DNA of 59,620 nucleotides from an uncultured Lachnospiraceae bacterium (GTDB lineage Bacteria > Bacillota > Clostridia > Lachnospirales > Lachnospiraceae): positions 1 through 59,620 of the forward strand of contig CAMNSZ010000016.1 in the NCBI GenBank assembly GCA_946557105.1, written 5' to 3'. The stretch's first letter is position 1. Each line of letters opens with the position of its first letter. Shown piece after piece: positions 33,003 through 42,603 of this stretch. Made by a program: the position numbers and the translations under genes. The notes beneath the pieces are model-generated. The model saw nothing but the letters and a program-made list of their open reading frames with translations. It ran no database searches and was not told the origin of the DNA.

Positions 33003-35306
33003 CTACCACAGATAGCCCGACGCATACGCCTGCCCCTTCCTTAATGTCACTGTCACCGCACCCTCCCTTGAGGTTTGCAGGACATAGCTTCGGGAACACA
33101 AGCGCTCCATAAGTTCTTCGTGCGGATGTCCGTAGACGTTATCCCGACCACAGGAAATCACCGACACCGTGGCATTGACCTGCCGTAAAAAATTTTTCGA
33201 GGTAGCATTACGGGAGCCGTGATGCGCTACCTTCAGCAGCGTAATCTCCCCTATTCCATATTTTTTTAATTCCTCTGTCAGCATAAGCTCTCCCTCCTTC
33301 TCCACATCACCGGTCAGAAGTAGTGACAGCTTATTTTTTTTATCCCCGCTATTCCAAAGCTCCAAATAGAAACACTCAGAGGCAGCATTGCCCTCTCCGA
33401 TGTATCCTTGCGGAGGGTGCAGACAGCGGATAAAGGCTCCTTCGTCCTCCCTGCAGTCCCCTGCCTTTATATAGCAGATTTTTGTTGCCTGTCCTGCCGC
33501 CGGCAGCAGCCCCGCAAATTGATTATCTTCCCATGCGCTCCCAATGTCGGGCAGTAAAAGCCGTTTTATATGTATCCCTTCCTCCTCGGCAAAGACAAGC
33601 AGCTCCTCCACTCCGCTAATATGGTCCTTGTCCCCATGAGAGACAAATACTCCGTCAATCTCCTTTATTCCGTTATATTTAAGAAAAGGCAGCAGCACAT
33701 GCCTGCCCACCTCCTTACGGCTGCTGCTGCCGCAGTCAAACAGATAAACCTCGCCCGAGGAGGTCTGCACACAGACACAATCCCCCTGACCTACATCCAA
33801 AAATGTAACCTTGCTTTCCGGAGAGGGCCTCGCCGCAAGGACAACAACCGCAACCGCCAGCATCATCCATTGCAGAATTGACCTTTTTGCGCTGCCGCGC
33901 CCCCTGCTCTTGCCGCCGTCCTTTGTTTCCTGACCGCCTGCTTTTTTGGCTCCTGCTTTTGCAATCCACACCGCCCCAAGCCACAGGCAATAATACACTG
34001 CAATCTGCCACAGTTTAGGCCTGCCCGGATTCCATGTGTGAAGGGGCAGCTCTCCAAACATCCCGCATAGCTTTTCAAAACAAGTTAAAATCACACAATC
34101 CATCATTCCAAGAACTCCCAGACCCGGAATCAGCATGGCCGACAGCCCAAAGACCAACAGTATGCTCATAAACGGCAGCACAAGCAGATTCAAAAGCGGA
34201 GCGTAAACAGGTATCTCATAATAAAACCAAAGCTGCACGGGCAGAGTTGTGACGGTTATGGCAAGCCCTGCCATTATTGACCTCTTAAGCTCCTTTAAAA
34301 GCCTGCCGCCTGCCGAAAGCGCCGCCTGTCTCCACCTGCTCCTATACCTCAGCCCCGGCTTCCTCTCCTTCTCTATAAGCAGCGCCGGATATAGCACTCC
34401 GATTCCCAGCACAGAGGCGAAGGACAGAAGAAAACCGGCATGCTGCAGATATTCCGGCGTCCGCACGGACATTACCGCGGCAATTACACCAAGAGCCGTG
34501 AGCATATCATACGTTCTTCCGCAGACTATGGCAAGCATATGCAGCAAATACATGCCGATTGCCCGGTATGCCGAAATACTCATTCCCGTCATCATCCCGT
34601 ATAAAATCAATATTATCCCTCCTGATACCGCCGACGCCAAAGCAGGCAGCCCTATCCTGCGTAACAGCCTATATATCCCCATACCGATAACAGTAATATG
34701 CAGCCCCGAAATACTAAGAATATGTATTATGCCGTTTCGCTTATACAAATCCTTCACTTCGGAATCTAAGGCTTCCTTGTTGCCCAAAAGCATTGCTCCC
34801 ATAATCTGAGCCTCTTTTGAGGGAAAAATATACCTTAACCTCTCCTGCCAATAGGAGCGAAGCCTGTAAAGGAGCTCCTTTACCGCCGAATAATCTTTTC
34901 CGTCCTCCAACAGCCTGACCTCTGTCAGCCGTCCTCCTATATGCATGCTTTGATAGTATTCCCTGCTGTCAAATTCTCCGGGATTAGCCGCCTGAGCGTA
35001 TTCTTTAAAGCTGCCCTGTACGGTTACAGTACTTCCTAACCTTAAAGAAGCGCTGTTCTCCCATTGACATATTATGTTTTCCGATATATGGATGTTTTGT
35101 GATGAATTTTCTTGCTGCCGATTGGCAGCCTGTTCCTGAATAATAATAGAATCTAAATAGAATTTTTCACTGTCCTTTTGGTATACCCGCCCTGTAAGCG
35201 TCACCTGCCCCCGTTTTGGAATATTCGGGGAATCCGCGCCCCCAAAAAGGCGCAGCGCGGCAATGAACACAAGGCACAGGCACCCGGCAAATAAGGGTCT
35301 TCTCAT
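33003..35306 (-). CDS. comEC: ComEC/Rec2-family DNA uptake channel
   Basis: I choose the ATG at 35306 (AAGGA six bases upstream), giving 767 residues. An N-terminal soluble region with an OB-like fold is followed by the Competence domain with many membrane helices (NGIIHILSISGLHITVIGMG near residue 215). A C-terminal metallo-beta-lactamase-like domain (VTFLDVGQGDCVCVQTSSGE, FVSHGDKDHISGVEEL, KVAHHGSRNATS) follows. In competent bacteria it moves single-stranded DNA into the cell. comEA lies 3.3 kb away on the same strand. Confidence 0.92.
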   Translation of the reverse strand: MRRPLFAGCLCLVFIAALRLFGGADSPNIPKRGQVTLTGRVYQKDSEKFYLDSIIIQEQAANRQQENSSQNIHISENIICQWENSASLRLGSTVTVQGSFKEYAQAANPGEFDSREYYQSMHIGGRLTEVRLLEDGKDYSAVKELLYRLRSYWQERLRYIFPSKEAQIMGAMLLGNKEALDSEVKDLYKRNGIIHILSISGLHITVIGMGIYRLLRRIGLPALASAVSGGIILILYGMMTGMSISAYRAIGMYLLHMLAIVCGRTYDMLTALGVIAAVMSVRTPEYLQHAGFLLSFASVLGIGVLYPALLIEKERKPGLRYRSRWRQAALSAGGRLLKELKRSIMAGLAITVTTLPVQLWFYYEIPVYAPLLNLLVLPFMSILLVFGLSAMLIPGLGVLGMMDCVILTCFEKLCGMFGELPLHTWNPGRPKLWQIAVYYCLWLGAVWIAKAGAKKAGGQETKDGGKSRGRGSAKRSILQWMMLAVAVVVLAARPSPESKVTFLDVGQGDCVCVQTSSGEVYLFDCGSSSRKEVGRHVLLPFLKYNGIKEIDGVFVSHGDKDHISGVEELLVFAEEEGIHIKRLLLPDIGSAWEDNQFAGLLPAAGQATKICYIKAGDCREDEGAFIRCLHPPQGYIGEGNAASECFYLELWNSGDKKNKLSLLLTGDVEKEGELMLTEELKKYGIGEITLLKVAHHGSRNATSKNFLRQVNATVSVISCGRDNVYGHPHEELMERLCSRSYVLQTSREGAVTVTLRKGQAYASGYLW

Positions 35307-35339
35307 CCCGTGTCCTTTCTTAATCATTAATGTCCCGAA

Positions 35340-35360
35340 GGCTTCGGCTCTCCCGAAGCC
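35340..35360. terminator. Inverted repeat between GerMN gene and comEC
   Basis: GGCTTCGG (35340-35347) and CCGAAGCC (35353-35360) form a stable 8-bp stem in the 65-bp gap. No T-run follows, so termination is uncertain. Confidence 0.4.
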
Positions 35361-35371
35361 TCCGGTTTAGC

Positions 35372-36286
35372 CTATTGCTCCAATGCTATCACACAATCCA
35401 AATTCCTCTCGTAGGTTGTGGAATTAAAGCTTGCCGGAACCTCTCCGTTAATCAAAATCTGTACTTTATTGATATTACTAAGCTCTACCAGAGAATTGAC
35501 AATGGAATAAATCGCCACCTCCGTGGACACATTATTCACCACGGTCAAAAAGCTGGAATCCAGATTTACATAGCAGATACCGTCCTTGGTCATAACACTC
35601 ATTATCTTTGTCTCCGGATTAACGGAAGGATAAATACCCTCCACCTGTCCGCTGGGACCCGCTATCAGCTCCTCTATTACAAAGCGCTCCAAGGGCGTGT
35701 TGGTGGAATAATGCTTCTCTCTGTAAGCCGCAATCAGCTTATCCCCGCTTTCATTAGCAAAATAGAGCTTCACCCTGACTTGCTCATAGGTGTTAATCTC
35801 ATTGCCGTCATTATGAATAAATTGATCCGCGTTCATAAGCCCTACCAGCTCTCCCGCATTATCAAAAAGCTGGTTCCCTTCCACAGTAATTACCACATAA
35901 TTCACGTCTTTTATCTGCGTTAACGTATGAACAATCGCCGCTCTCACCAACACCTGTGTGGTAGCGGGCAAATCCTTATATGCCGCATCCACATCCAACG
36001 ACACCCTGCCGTCCTTCAGCTGTACGCTTAACACCTGAAAGCCCATGGCAAGAGGCGCCTTATACTCCAGCTTCTCCGGCATGGCAGACAGACATTCTAT
36101 CAGCTCGTCCAGCTGTTGTCTGCGAGTTTGGGCAGCCATTTCGTGTTCATGAACCTCAACCTTCGTCTCCGAATTACTGATATAATACACTTCAAATAAA
36201 TTTTGCTCTTCCTCCGACTCCTGACTGCAGGACGTAAGACCTGTCAGTAAAAGAGCCGCAAGCAGCATAAATAGTAATTTCTTCAC
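35372..36286 (-). CDS. GerMN-domain lipoprotein
   Basis: I choose the GTG at 36286 because it places a short n-region and lipobox LTSC (Cys20) at the start. The reading frame remains open to 36382 and would overlap the kinase gene. The 304-residue product has two GerMN-type domains (ATTQVLVRAAIVHTLTQIKD near residue 115; STEVAIYSIVNSLVELSNIN near 260). GerM-type proteins act in sporulation and germination. It follows a sensor kinase and response regulator in one operon. Confidence 0.8.
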   Translation of the reverse strand: MKKLLFMLLAALLLTGLTSCSQESEEEQNLFEVYYISNSETKVEVHEHEMAAQTRRQQLDELIECLSAMPEKLEYKAPLAMGFQVLSVQLKDGRVSLDVDAAYKDLPATTQVLVRAAIVHTLTQIKDVNYVVITVEGNQLFDNAGELVGLMNADQFIHNDGNEINTYEQVRVKLYFANESGDKLIAAYREKHYSTNTPLERFVIEELIAGPSGQVEGIYPSVNPETKIMSVMTKDGICYVNLDSSFLTVVNNVSTEVAIYSIVNSLVELSNINKVQILINGEVPASFNSTTYERNLDCVIALEQ

Positions 36287-36371
36287 CAAAAATCCCGTTC
36301 CCTTCCCGGCGTCTATATACCGTGCAAATACATGCCGTACATCTGAGTACCGTTCACCAATGCCGAACAAT

Positions 36372-37877
36372 CTATTGCGCAATGTAATTTAGCGGAATTT
36401 TCACCAAAAAGCTTGAACCTTCACCCTCGGTGCTTGTCACCGTAATAGAGCCTCTGTGCAGCAGCACCGAGCTCTTTGTAATCGCCAGACCCAGCCCCGT
36501 ACCGCCTATTTCCCGGGAATGAGACTTGTCCACACGGTAAAATCGCTCATATATTTGCGCCAACGCTTCCTCCGGTATGCCGATTCCCGAGTCGCTGACC
36601 TCAAAGATAAAAAACTGATGGTCCGCGTCCAGCGTAACCTTGACCCAGCCATGCTCCTTGTTGTATTTGATTGCATTTTCCACCAGATTAGTCATGATAA
36701 GGGTCATTTTTACCTCGTCCACCTCGGCAACCACCGGGCGTATGCTTTCAAACACAACCTCCACATCCTTCTTACGCGCAATAGGGCGCAGACGTTTTAA
36801 AATAAGTTCTGCAAGCTCATTTATATTAAGCGTCGTAATGTTTAAATCCTGCACCTTCTTATCCATCTTAACCAATGCAAGCAAATCCGTGATAATCCGG
36901 CTCTCCCTGTCAATCTCGGATACCATATCCTCCATAAACTCACGATACAGCTGTGCCGGCGCATTTTCCTGAGCGAGCAAAGAATCTGCCAGCACCTTCA
37001 CCGAGGTCATCGGCGTTTTCAATTCATGGGACACATTCGCCACAAATTCCTGCCTCGAATCATCCAGCGCCTTCATTCTCTTAAGCACCTGATTGAAGGC
37101 TTCCACGATATGTACCGTCTCCACATAATCCGGCACGGAAATTTCCTCGTCACTATAGCCTGCCTTTACCTTATTGATAGCGTCTACAATCCTGTTAAAG
37201 GGCCGCGTCATAACTATCGACAAAATAAAAGCCAGAGCTACAATCGCCATAATCATCAGCATCTCCAAGATGATTGCCTTACGGTTTAGCACCTCCATGG
37301 TTGACACGATGCTGTTATTGGAAATACTTGTGAGCATGACTCCCTTCACCACACCCGTACTGCCCTCGCTTCCATCCTCCAGCTTCACCGCCACATTTTC
37401 CACGATTGGCGTCGTCATTTCAATATATCCGTGCTCAGGGTCATAATGGGAGGTGTTTTTTCCCTGAAAGCACTTGATTACCTCTTCGGATATTATGGTT
37501 TTTCCCTCGCTGATTCCGTAGGTATCCTTTATGACCTTCAAATTACTGTTAACGATCATAACTCTACCCTCATAGAGGTTGGACAGCATTTCAAGCTCCG
37601 CATTAATGACTTCCTTTGACGTGCGGAAATTGATGTCCTCAGAACGGTAGTTTGCAAGATAATTATTACTAATCAAGTGATTGGCAACAATCATCAGCTG
37701 ATTCTGCACCGCGGTTGTCCTAAGCTCCACGGCACGTTCCTCATAATTTTCTACGATACCGTATCTCATCAATATACTGGGTACCACTCCCGCCAGCAGA
37801 ATTATCAAAAAAATACGCGCCCGCAGGCTTCGGAGAATCACCATATTCTTAAGCTTTTCCTTTATCCTCTCTATCAT
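36372..37877 (-). CDS. Sensor histidine kinase (HAMP, HisKA, HATPase)
   Basis: The 501-residue kinase has membrane helices near 20-37 and 203-225 enclosing an extracellular sensor domain, a HAMP linker, and an H-box NVSHELKTPMTSVKVLADSL with the phospho-His near 284. An N-box (NLVENAIKYNKEHG) and G-boxes (DSGIGIPEEAL, GGTGLGLAITKS) follow. It is the partner of the response regulator 15 bp upstream. The layout resembles WalK/ResE-type kinases but lacks an obvious PAS domain. Confidence 0.9.
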   Translation of the reverse strand: MIERIKEKLKNMVILRSLRARIFLIILLAGVVPSILMRYGIVENYEERAVELRTTAVQNQLMIVANHLISNNYLANYRSEDINFRTSKEVINAELEMLSNLYEGRVMIVNSNLKVIKDTYGISEGKTIISEEVIKCFQGKNTSHYDPEHGYIEMTTPIVENVAVKLEDGSEGSTGVVKGVMLTSISNNSIVSTMEVLNRKAIILEMLMIMAIVALAFILSIVMTRPFNRIVDAINKVKAGYSDEEISVPDYVETVHIVEAFNQVLKRMKALDDSRQEFVANVSHELKTPMTSVKVLADSLLAQENAPAQLYREFMEDMVSEIDRESRIITDLLALVKMDKKVQDLNITTLNINELAELILKRLRPIARKKDVEVVFESIRPVVAEVDEVKMTLIMTNLVENAIKYNKEHGWVKVTLDADHQFFIFEVSDSGIGIPEEALAQIYERFYRVDKSHSREIGGTGLGLAITKSSVLLHRGSITVTSTEGEGSSFLVKIPLNYIAQ

Positions 37878-37892
37878 TGCACTTCACAGCCC

Positions 37893-38588
37893 TTATGCAT
37901 TCTGAAAATAATAACCTACGCCCCACTTTGTATGTACATACTTAGGTTCGCTGGGATTTTCCTCTATTTTCTCACGCAGACGCCGAATGTGCACATCAAC
38001 CGTGCGCACATCCCCCGGATAGTCGCTTCCCCAGACCAGCTTCAAAAGGTTCTCCCTGCTGTAAACCTTGTTGGGATTGAGCATTAGAAGCTCCAAAACC
38101 TCAAATTCCTTTGCCGTAAGGCTGATTTCCTTATCTGAAATATAAGCCCTTCTGCCGTCGCAGTCCAGCCGCATGTCGCCGCTCTCAATAATCTTATCCG
38201 CATCCTTGGAATTCTTCTTCGGCTCCACCCTGCGCATAATTGCCTTGATACGCGCCTTGACCTCCAAAATATTGAAGGGCTTTGTTATGTAATCGTCCGC
38301 GCCATACTCCAGCCCTAAAATCTTATCCATATCATCATCTCTGGCAGTCAGCATAATAACGGGAACCGTAGAAAATTCACGAATCTGCTGACACACCTCA
38401 AAGCCGGTGAGCTTTGGCAGCATCACATCCAGCAAAATAATATCGTATTGGTTATTTCTGGCATATTGAAGCGCCTCCTCACCGTCATATGCACAATCCA
38501 CCTGCATGTCATCCTGCTCCAGACTAAAACGGATTCCCTTAACAATCAATTTCTCATCATCCACAACCAAAACTCTCTTACCTGCCAT
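37893..38588 (-). CDS. OmpR/PhoB-family response regulator
   Basis: The 231-residue regulator has a receiver domain (VLVVDDEKLIVKGIRF, phospho-acceptor in ILLDVMLPKLTGFEV, KPFNILEVKARI) and a C-terminal winged helix (LTAKEFEVLELLMLNPNKVY, RTVDVHIRRLREKIE). It heads the operon with the kinase and the GerMN lipoprotein. Targets unknown. Confidence 0.92.
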   Translation of the reverse strand: MAGKRVLVVDDEKLIVKGIRFSLEQDDMQVDCAYDGEEALQYARNNQYDIILLDVMLPKLTGFEVCQQIREFSTVPVIMLTARDDDMDKILGLEYGADDYITKPFNILEVKARIKAIMRRVEPKKNSKDADKIIESGDMRLDCDGRRAYISDKEISLTAKEFEVLELLMLNPNKVYSRENLLKLVWGSDYPGDVRTVDVHIRRLREKIEENPSEPKYVHTKWGVGYYFQNA

Positions 38589-38644
38589 GTCTTACTACCC
38601 TTTCCATATATAATCCAAATATCCCGACCAAATAACCGCCGATA

Positions 38645-39259
38645 CTATTCCACCGTAATTTTATCAGCTAGCTTATCATATATGCTCGCCTTAATTCCGC
38701 TCACCTTCATAAGGTCCTGCGTCCTTTTAAAGCCGCCGTTTTCTTCCCTGTAAGCTATAATATCCCTAGCCCTCGCGCTGCCTATTCCGGGAAGCTCACA
38801 CAATGTCTTCTCGTCTGCCCTGTTAATATCTACAAGCCTGCTTTCTGTCTGTATCTCCCCTTCAGGTAAAACATACGTCTCGTCCTTATCGGGAAAATAC
38901 AGCTTTTGACCGTCGGCAAGCTTTTCGGCAAGATTTACATAATCCCTTCGCGCCGTCTCTAAAAAACCTCCCGCCGCCTCAAGCGCCGCCTCGGCACGGC
39001 TTCCCTCGGGAAGCTCCACCACTCCCGGATCATTCACCGCGCCGCAGACATGCACATAAATCGCTTGTTCCTCTTCCTGAACAGCCTGCCTCGCTTCATC
39101 GGCGGATTGTATAGCTTCAGCGCTCTCGCCGCCTCCTGTGGGTATTGCCAGCGCCTTATCCTCCACTTTGCAGCCGCCGAAAAACACACTTATCCAAATG
39201 AAAAAGACTGCAGAAATAAGGCTGATGCCGGACGACGCTGTTTTATTCAATTTCTTCAT
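38645..39259 (-). CDS. comEA: ComEA-like competence DNA-binding protein
   Basis: I prefer the second of two adjacent ATGs (39259), five bases from AAGGAG. An N-terminal membrane anchor is followed by an SLBB domain (VHVCGAVNDPGVVELPEGSR) and a C-terminal helix-hairpin-helix DNA-binding pair (VDINRADEKTLCELPGIGSA, GFKRTQDLMKVSGIKAS). It would bind incoming DNA at the cell surface and hand it to the ComEC channel. Confidence 0.88.
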   Translation of the reverse strand: MKKLNKTASSGISLISAVFFIWISVFFGGCKVEDKALAIPTGGGESAEAIQSADEARQAVQEEEQAIYVHVCGAVNDPGVVELPEGSRAEAALEAAGGFLETARRDYVNLAEKLADGQKLYFPDKDETYVLPEGEIQTESRLVDINRADEKTLCELPGIGSARARDIIAYREENGGFKRTQDLMKVSGIKASIYDKLADKITVE

Positions 39260-39387
39260 CATAGCTCCTTCCTCAGGCGAATAGAATCCGCCGTAAAAGG
39301 ATTGCCTCTCTATGCTGATCTCTTCTATTGTATGATAATTAACTATGATTTACAAGCGACAATTTGAAAAAGATTTTCCCGATATCA

Positions 39388-39819
39388 TTATTTCCACTTA
39401 AAAATGATAATCCCTGCAATTGCAACCGCCATGCCGACTGCCTTTCGCCAATCCCACGGCTGCTTGTCCACGCCGAACCACCCCAGAAGCTCAATCACAT
39501 ACGCTACCAAAAGCTGCGCTACCACAATTAGCATAACCGCCTTTGCAGGACCCAGCATATCCATGCTTTTGATAACGGTATATGTTATGAAGGCTCCGAT
39601 AGCGCCTCCTAAAAGCATGTATCTGGGCTGTACCTGAAATAACCTGCCAAAGGAGCTTCTATCCGTCACAAGCCAAGCTCCCAGACAGACAAACAATGCC
39701 GTCAGCTGTACGAACGCGCTGGCCACCCAGATACTGGACGCCTTTGTAACCTGTGTATTAAACACTCCCTGAATGCTCATCAGCGCTCCGGAAATCAATG
39801 CAATTAAAAAACCAATCAT
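39388..39819 (-). CDS. DMT-superfamily transporter, YdcZ/DUF606 type
   Basis: The 143-residue protein has five likely membrane helices. Motifs GFLIALISGALMSIQGVFNT near the N-terminus and GAIGAFITYTVIKSMDMLGP in the middle match the short DUF606 members of the drug/metabolite transporter superfamily, which often pair as dimers. AAGGTGG precedes the ATG. Substrate unknown. Confidence 0.8.
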   Translation of the reverse strand: MIGFLIALISGALMSIQGVFNTQVTKASSIWVASAFVQLTALFVCLGAWLVTDRSSFGRLFQVQPRYMLLGGAIGAFITYTVIKSMDMLGPAKAVMLIVVAQLLVAYVIELLGWFGVDKQPWDWRKAVGMAVAIAGIIIFKWK

Positions 39820-39907
39820 GGCTATACCACCTTTCCACTAAGCATTTGACTCAATACTTATTATCTGGTAGTAGCTTAACCCCATGATTGGTAAATTATT
39901 CGTGTTA

Positions 39908-41302
39908 TCACTGTCCTGACACCTGCGTGGAAATCTGATTCGCCAGCTCCTGCACCAGCGGCGTCACCTCCGCACCGTTCCACACCTTTGCAAAAAGCGC
40001 TTCCAGCTGCATCCACAAATTTCCTATCTCCATCAGCTTCGGCAGGGAAACGCTGTCCGCATACTCCTGAAGGAATATCTGTAAAGTTTTGTTTTCACGG
40101 TTCGCATTGACATTGGCGGAAACCTTCCCCGTCCTCTCATAAAGATTATCCGTGTATCCGTCTGTCAAATAAGCCGCAAATCGGTTTGCCAGCTCCTTAT
40201 GTTCGGAATAACCGTTTACCGCCACCACATTAGTTACAGAAAGAGAACGGCTGTCAAGCTCCCCGTTTATCCGGGGCATCGGAGCAATGCCGTAGTCATG
40301 AATAAGGCTTCCATCCAGCCTTGCCTCCTCCAGCCGCTTCACCACATCGGTTGTTCCTATGGTAAACACCAGCTTTCCGTCTATAAAATCCTGAACTACG
40401 GACTCGTAGGTCACTGTGTCCGACTCAATAAAAAAGAATTGGTTCAACGCCTTATAAACCTCTAAACAGGCAATGGTCTCCCCATTGTCGATATTGATTT
40501 TCGTCTCGTCGTCACCGGCATCACCGCCCACAATCATATAATTTCCCACAATCCAGTAATTATGAAAAATATCGGAGACATCCCACTTCATAACGTCCAC
40601 ACCCTCGGGCACGTCAAAAGTATTTGCAATATACAATATATCATCCACTGTTGCGGGAATGCCCTTCTTTAAATATTCCTGCGTCTTCTCATGAAGCGCG
40701 GTCTCGTCTATTTCCGCTTCATTGGAGGCTTCTCCTCCACCGTCCTCCGAATCTTCGTCTATGCCCAGAAGCTCCCTTCTCGCCTGCTGCCCTGCCCACT
40801 CCTGCAAATAAGTCTTATTGTACACCAACGCACTGGTATCGTAAAAGAAAGGATAGGATATCATCCTGTTCTTATAGGAGGCGGCGGCAAGCGCAGTTTC
40901 CGGAAAATGCTCCGCATTACATATTCCTTCCACATCCGAAACCTCTCCGGCAAGACCTGCAAGATAAGCCTTTTCCAGAGAATCGTTACTGAGTACATAA
41001 CAGTCGGGTATCTGTTGGGAGTGAAGTGAGGATTGATTAATCGCCTCAAGATACTCGCTGTCCGACTTAATAATCGGTATCACCCGCACTCCTTCCTTCT
41101 CGCCAAAGGAAACTGCGGCGCTGTTGATATAATTGGTCATAGTGTCGTCAGAATACCAAAAATATATGGTTTCCTTCTTCCCAAACCATGAAGTAATCGT
41201 ATTTTCTTTCATCTCTCTGATTCCCAGAGTTCCTGCAAATATTGCGGCGGCAGCTATGACAATCACAGCTGCCGTCGCAAGTAATCTTTTCCTGAAATGC
41301 AT
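39908..41302 (-). CDS. Extracellular solute-binding protein (ABC-type, family 1)
   Basis: The 464-residue protein has an N-terminal signal/anchor (residues 6-27) and then the start typical of maltose-type binding proteins (TIYFWYSDDTMTNYINSAAV). Further segments are CYVLSNDSLEKAYLAGLAGE and DGKLVFTIGTTDVVKRLEE. No lipobox cysteine is seen, so it is probably membrane-anchored by the signal sequence. It begins three bases after argD, implying co-transcription. No permease or ATPase is nearby. Confidence 0.75.
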   Translation of the reverse strand: MHFRKRLLATAAVIVIAAAAIFAGTLGIREMKENTITSWFGKKETIYFWYSDDTMTNYINSAAVSFGEKEGVRVIPIIKSDSEYLEAINQSSLHSQQIPDCYVLSNDSLEKAYLAGLAGEVSDVEGICNAEHFPETALAAASYKNRMISYPFFYDTSALVYNKTYLQEWAGQQARRELLGIDEDSEDGGGEASNEAEIDETALHEKTQEYLKKGIPATVDDILYIANTFDVPEGVDVMKWDVSDIFHNYWIVGNYMIVGGDAGDDETKINIDNGETIACLEVYKALNQFFFIESDTVTYESVVQDFIDGKLVFTIGTTDVVKRLEEARLDGSLIHDYGIAPMPRINGELDSRSLSVTNVVAVNGYSEHKELANRFAAYLTDGYTDNLYERTGKVSANVNANRENKTLQIFLQEYADSVSLPKLMEIGNLWMQLEALFAKVWNGAEVTPLVQELANQISTQVSGQ

Positions 41303-41305
41303 ATG

Positions 41306-42496
41306 CTAACTCCAAATACACTCGTCTAAAATGGTTATCATGTCGTCAATATTTTCCTTTGTGATAATAAGGGCGGGAACAAAACGAATAATATGGGTGC
41401 CCGCATTAATCAGTAACAGACCCTTTTCCACTGCCCTGTTTATAATCTCCCCGACCGGACGGTCAAATACCAGCCCCTGCATAAAGCCCATGCCGCGTCT
41501 CTCCAAAATACAGTCATGCTTCGCAGCGAGATACTCCAAACGCTGCTCGAAATAGGGAGTTATCTCTCTCACATGTTCTATTATATGGTTCTTTTCAAAT
41601 AATTCAAGAACTTTTTCGGCAGCGGCCGCCGCCAAAGGATTACCCCCGTAGGTGGTTCCGTGATCGCCGCTGGTAAGAGAGTTTGCCGCCACAGACTCCG
41701 TCATCATAAAAGCCCCTAACGGAATACCGCAGCCCAACGCTTTTGCGGAGGTCATGATATCCGGCTTAATCTGATAACGCTGCCATGCATACATATACCC
41801 CGTCCTGCCCATACCGCACTGGATTTCGTCGAAAATCAACAGAATATCCCTCTCGTCGCACAGAGCGCGCACCTTCCTTAAAAACTCCTCAGTTGCGGGA
41901 TATAAACCGCCCTCGCCCTGCACCGGCTCCATGATAATGGCGCAGGTTCTGTCCGTCACCTTTGAAAGGACGCTTTCAAAATCATTTAAATCGGCAAATT
42001 TGACATTGCCTATTAACGGCTCAAACGCTTCACGATACTTCGGATTGCCCGTGACGGCAAGCGCCCCCATGGTTCTGCCGTGAAAGGAATGATTCATGGC
42101 AATTATCTCATGGTCCGTTTTGCCGTCCTTTAAATAAGCATACTTGCGCGCCGCCTTGATTGCTCCCTCCACCGCTTCCGCGCCGGAGTTGGTAAAAAAC
42201 ACCCTGTCCATGCCGGATGCCCTTTTCACTCTTTTCGCCGCCTCAATTGCCGGCACATTATAATAATAGTTAGAGGTATGGATCAGCTTATCAATCTGAT
42301 TTTTCAACGCGTCATTGTATTCCTTATTATTATAACCCAAGGCAAATACCGCGATTCCCGCCACAAAGTCCAGATATTTCCTGCCCTCCAAATCATACAA
42401 ATAGACACCGTCTCCCCGATCCAGTACAATCTGATAGCGATTATAGGTATGAAGCAAAGCCTTCTCCGCCTCGTCAATATATTCCTTCATGTTCAT
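41306..42496 (-). CDS. argD: Acetylornithine aminotransferase
   Basis: I choose the ATG at 42496 (GGAG six bases upstream, 396 residues), matching the usual family length. It is a PLP enzyme converting N-acetylglutamate semialdehyde to N-acetylornithine. Seen are the class III aminotransferase features FFTNSGAEAVEGAIKAARKY, LIFDEIQCGMGRTG and the PLP-lysine in MTSAKALGCGIPLGA. A promoter TTGACC-17-TACAAT lies at 42535-42563. It is separated from argCJB by the BlaI/R module and an AraC gene. Confidence 0.93.
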   Translation of the reverse strand: MNMKEYIDEAEKALLHTYNRYQIVLDRGDGVYLYDLEGRKYLDFVAGIAVFALGYNNKEYNDALKNQIDKLIHTSNYYYNVPAIEAAKRVKRASGMDRVFFTNSGAEAVEGAIKAARKYAYLKDGKTDHEIIAMNHSFHGRTMGALAVTGNPKYREAFEPLIGNVKFADLNDFESVLSKVTDRTCAIIMEPVQGEGGLYPATEEFLRKVRALCDERDILLIFDEIQCGMGRTGYMYAWQRYQIKPDIMTSAKALGCGIPLGAFMMTESVAANSLTSGDHGTTYGGNPLAAAAAEKVLELFEKNHIIEHVREITPYFEQRLEYLAAKHDCILERRGMGFMQGLVFDRPVGEIINRAVEKGLLLINAGTHIIRFVPALIITKENIDDMITILDECIWS

Positions 42497-42534
42497 AATG
42501 TTCTCCATTCCAAAGCGTTTACGCTTACCCGTCC

Positions 42535-42563
42535 ATTGTAACATGACAAAAAATCAGGGTCAA
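42535..42563 (-). promoter_or_regulatory. argD promoter
   Basis: The minus strand carries TTGACC (42558-42563) and TACAAT (42535-42540) with a 17-bp spacer, just upstream of argD. Confidence 0.65.
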
Positions 42564-42603
42564 GAATTTTCATCCGGACACAATTACCACTTGCTGTTTA
42601 TAC

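Noticed and set aside
39908..41302. Complete ABC importer operon
   Set aside because: Only the binding protein is present; neighbours are argD and a DMT transporter.
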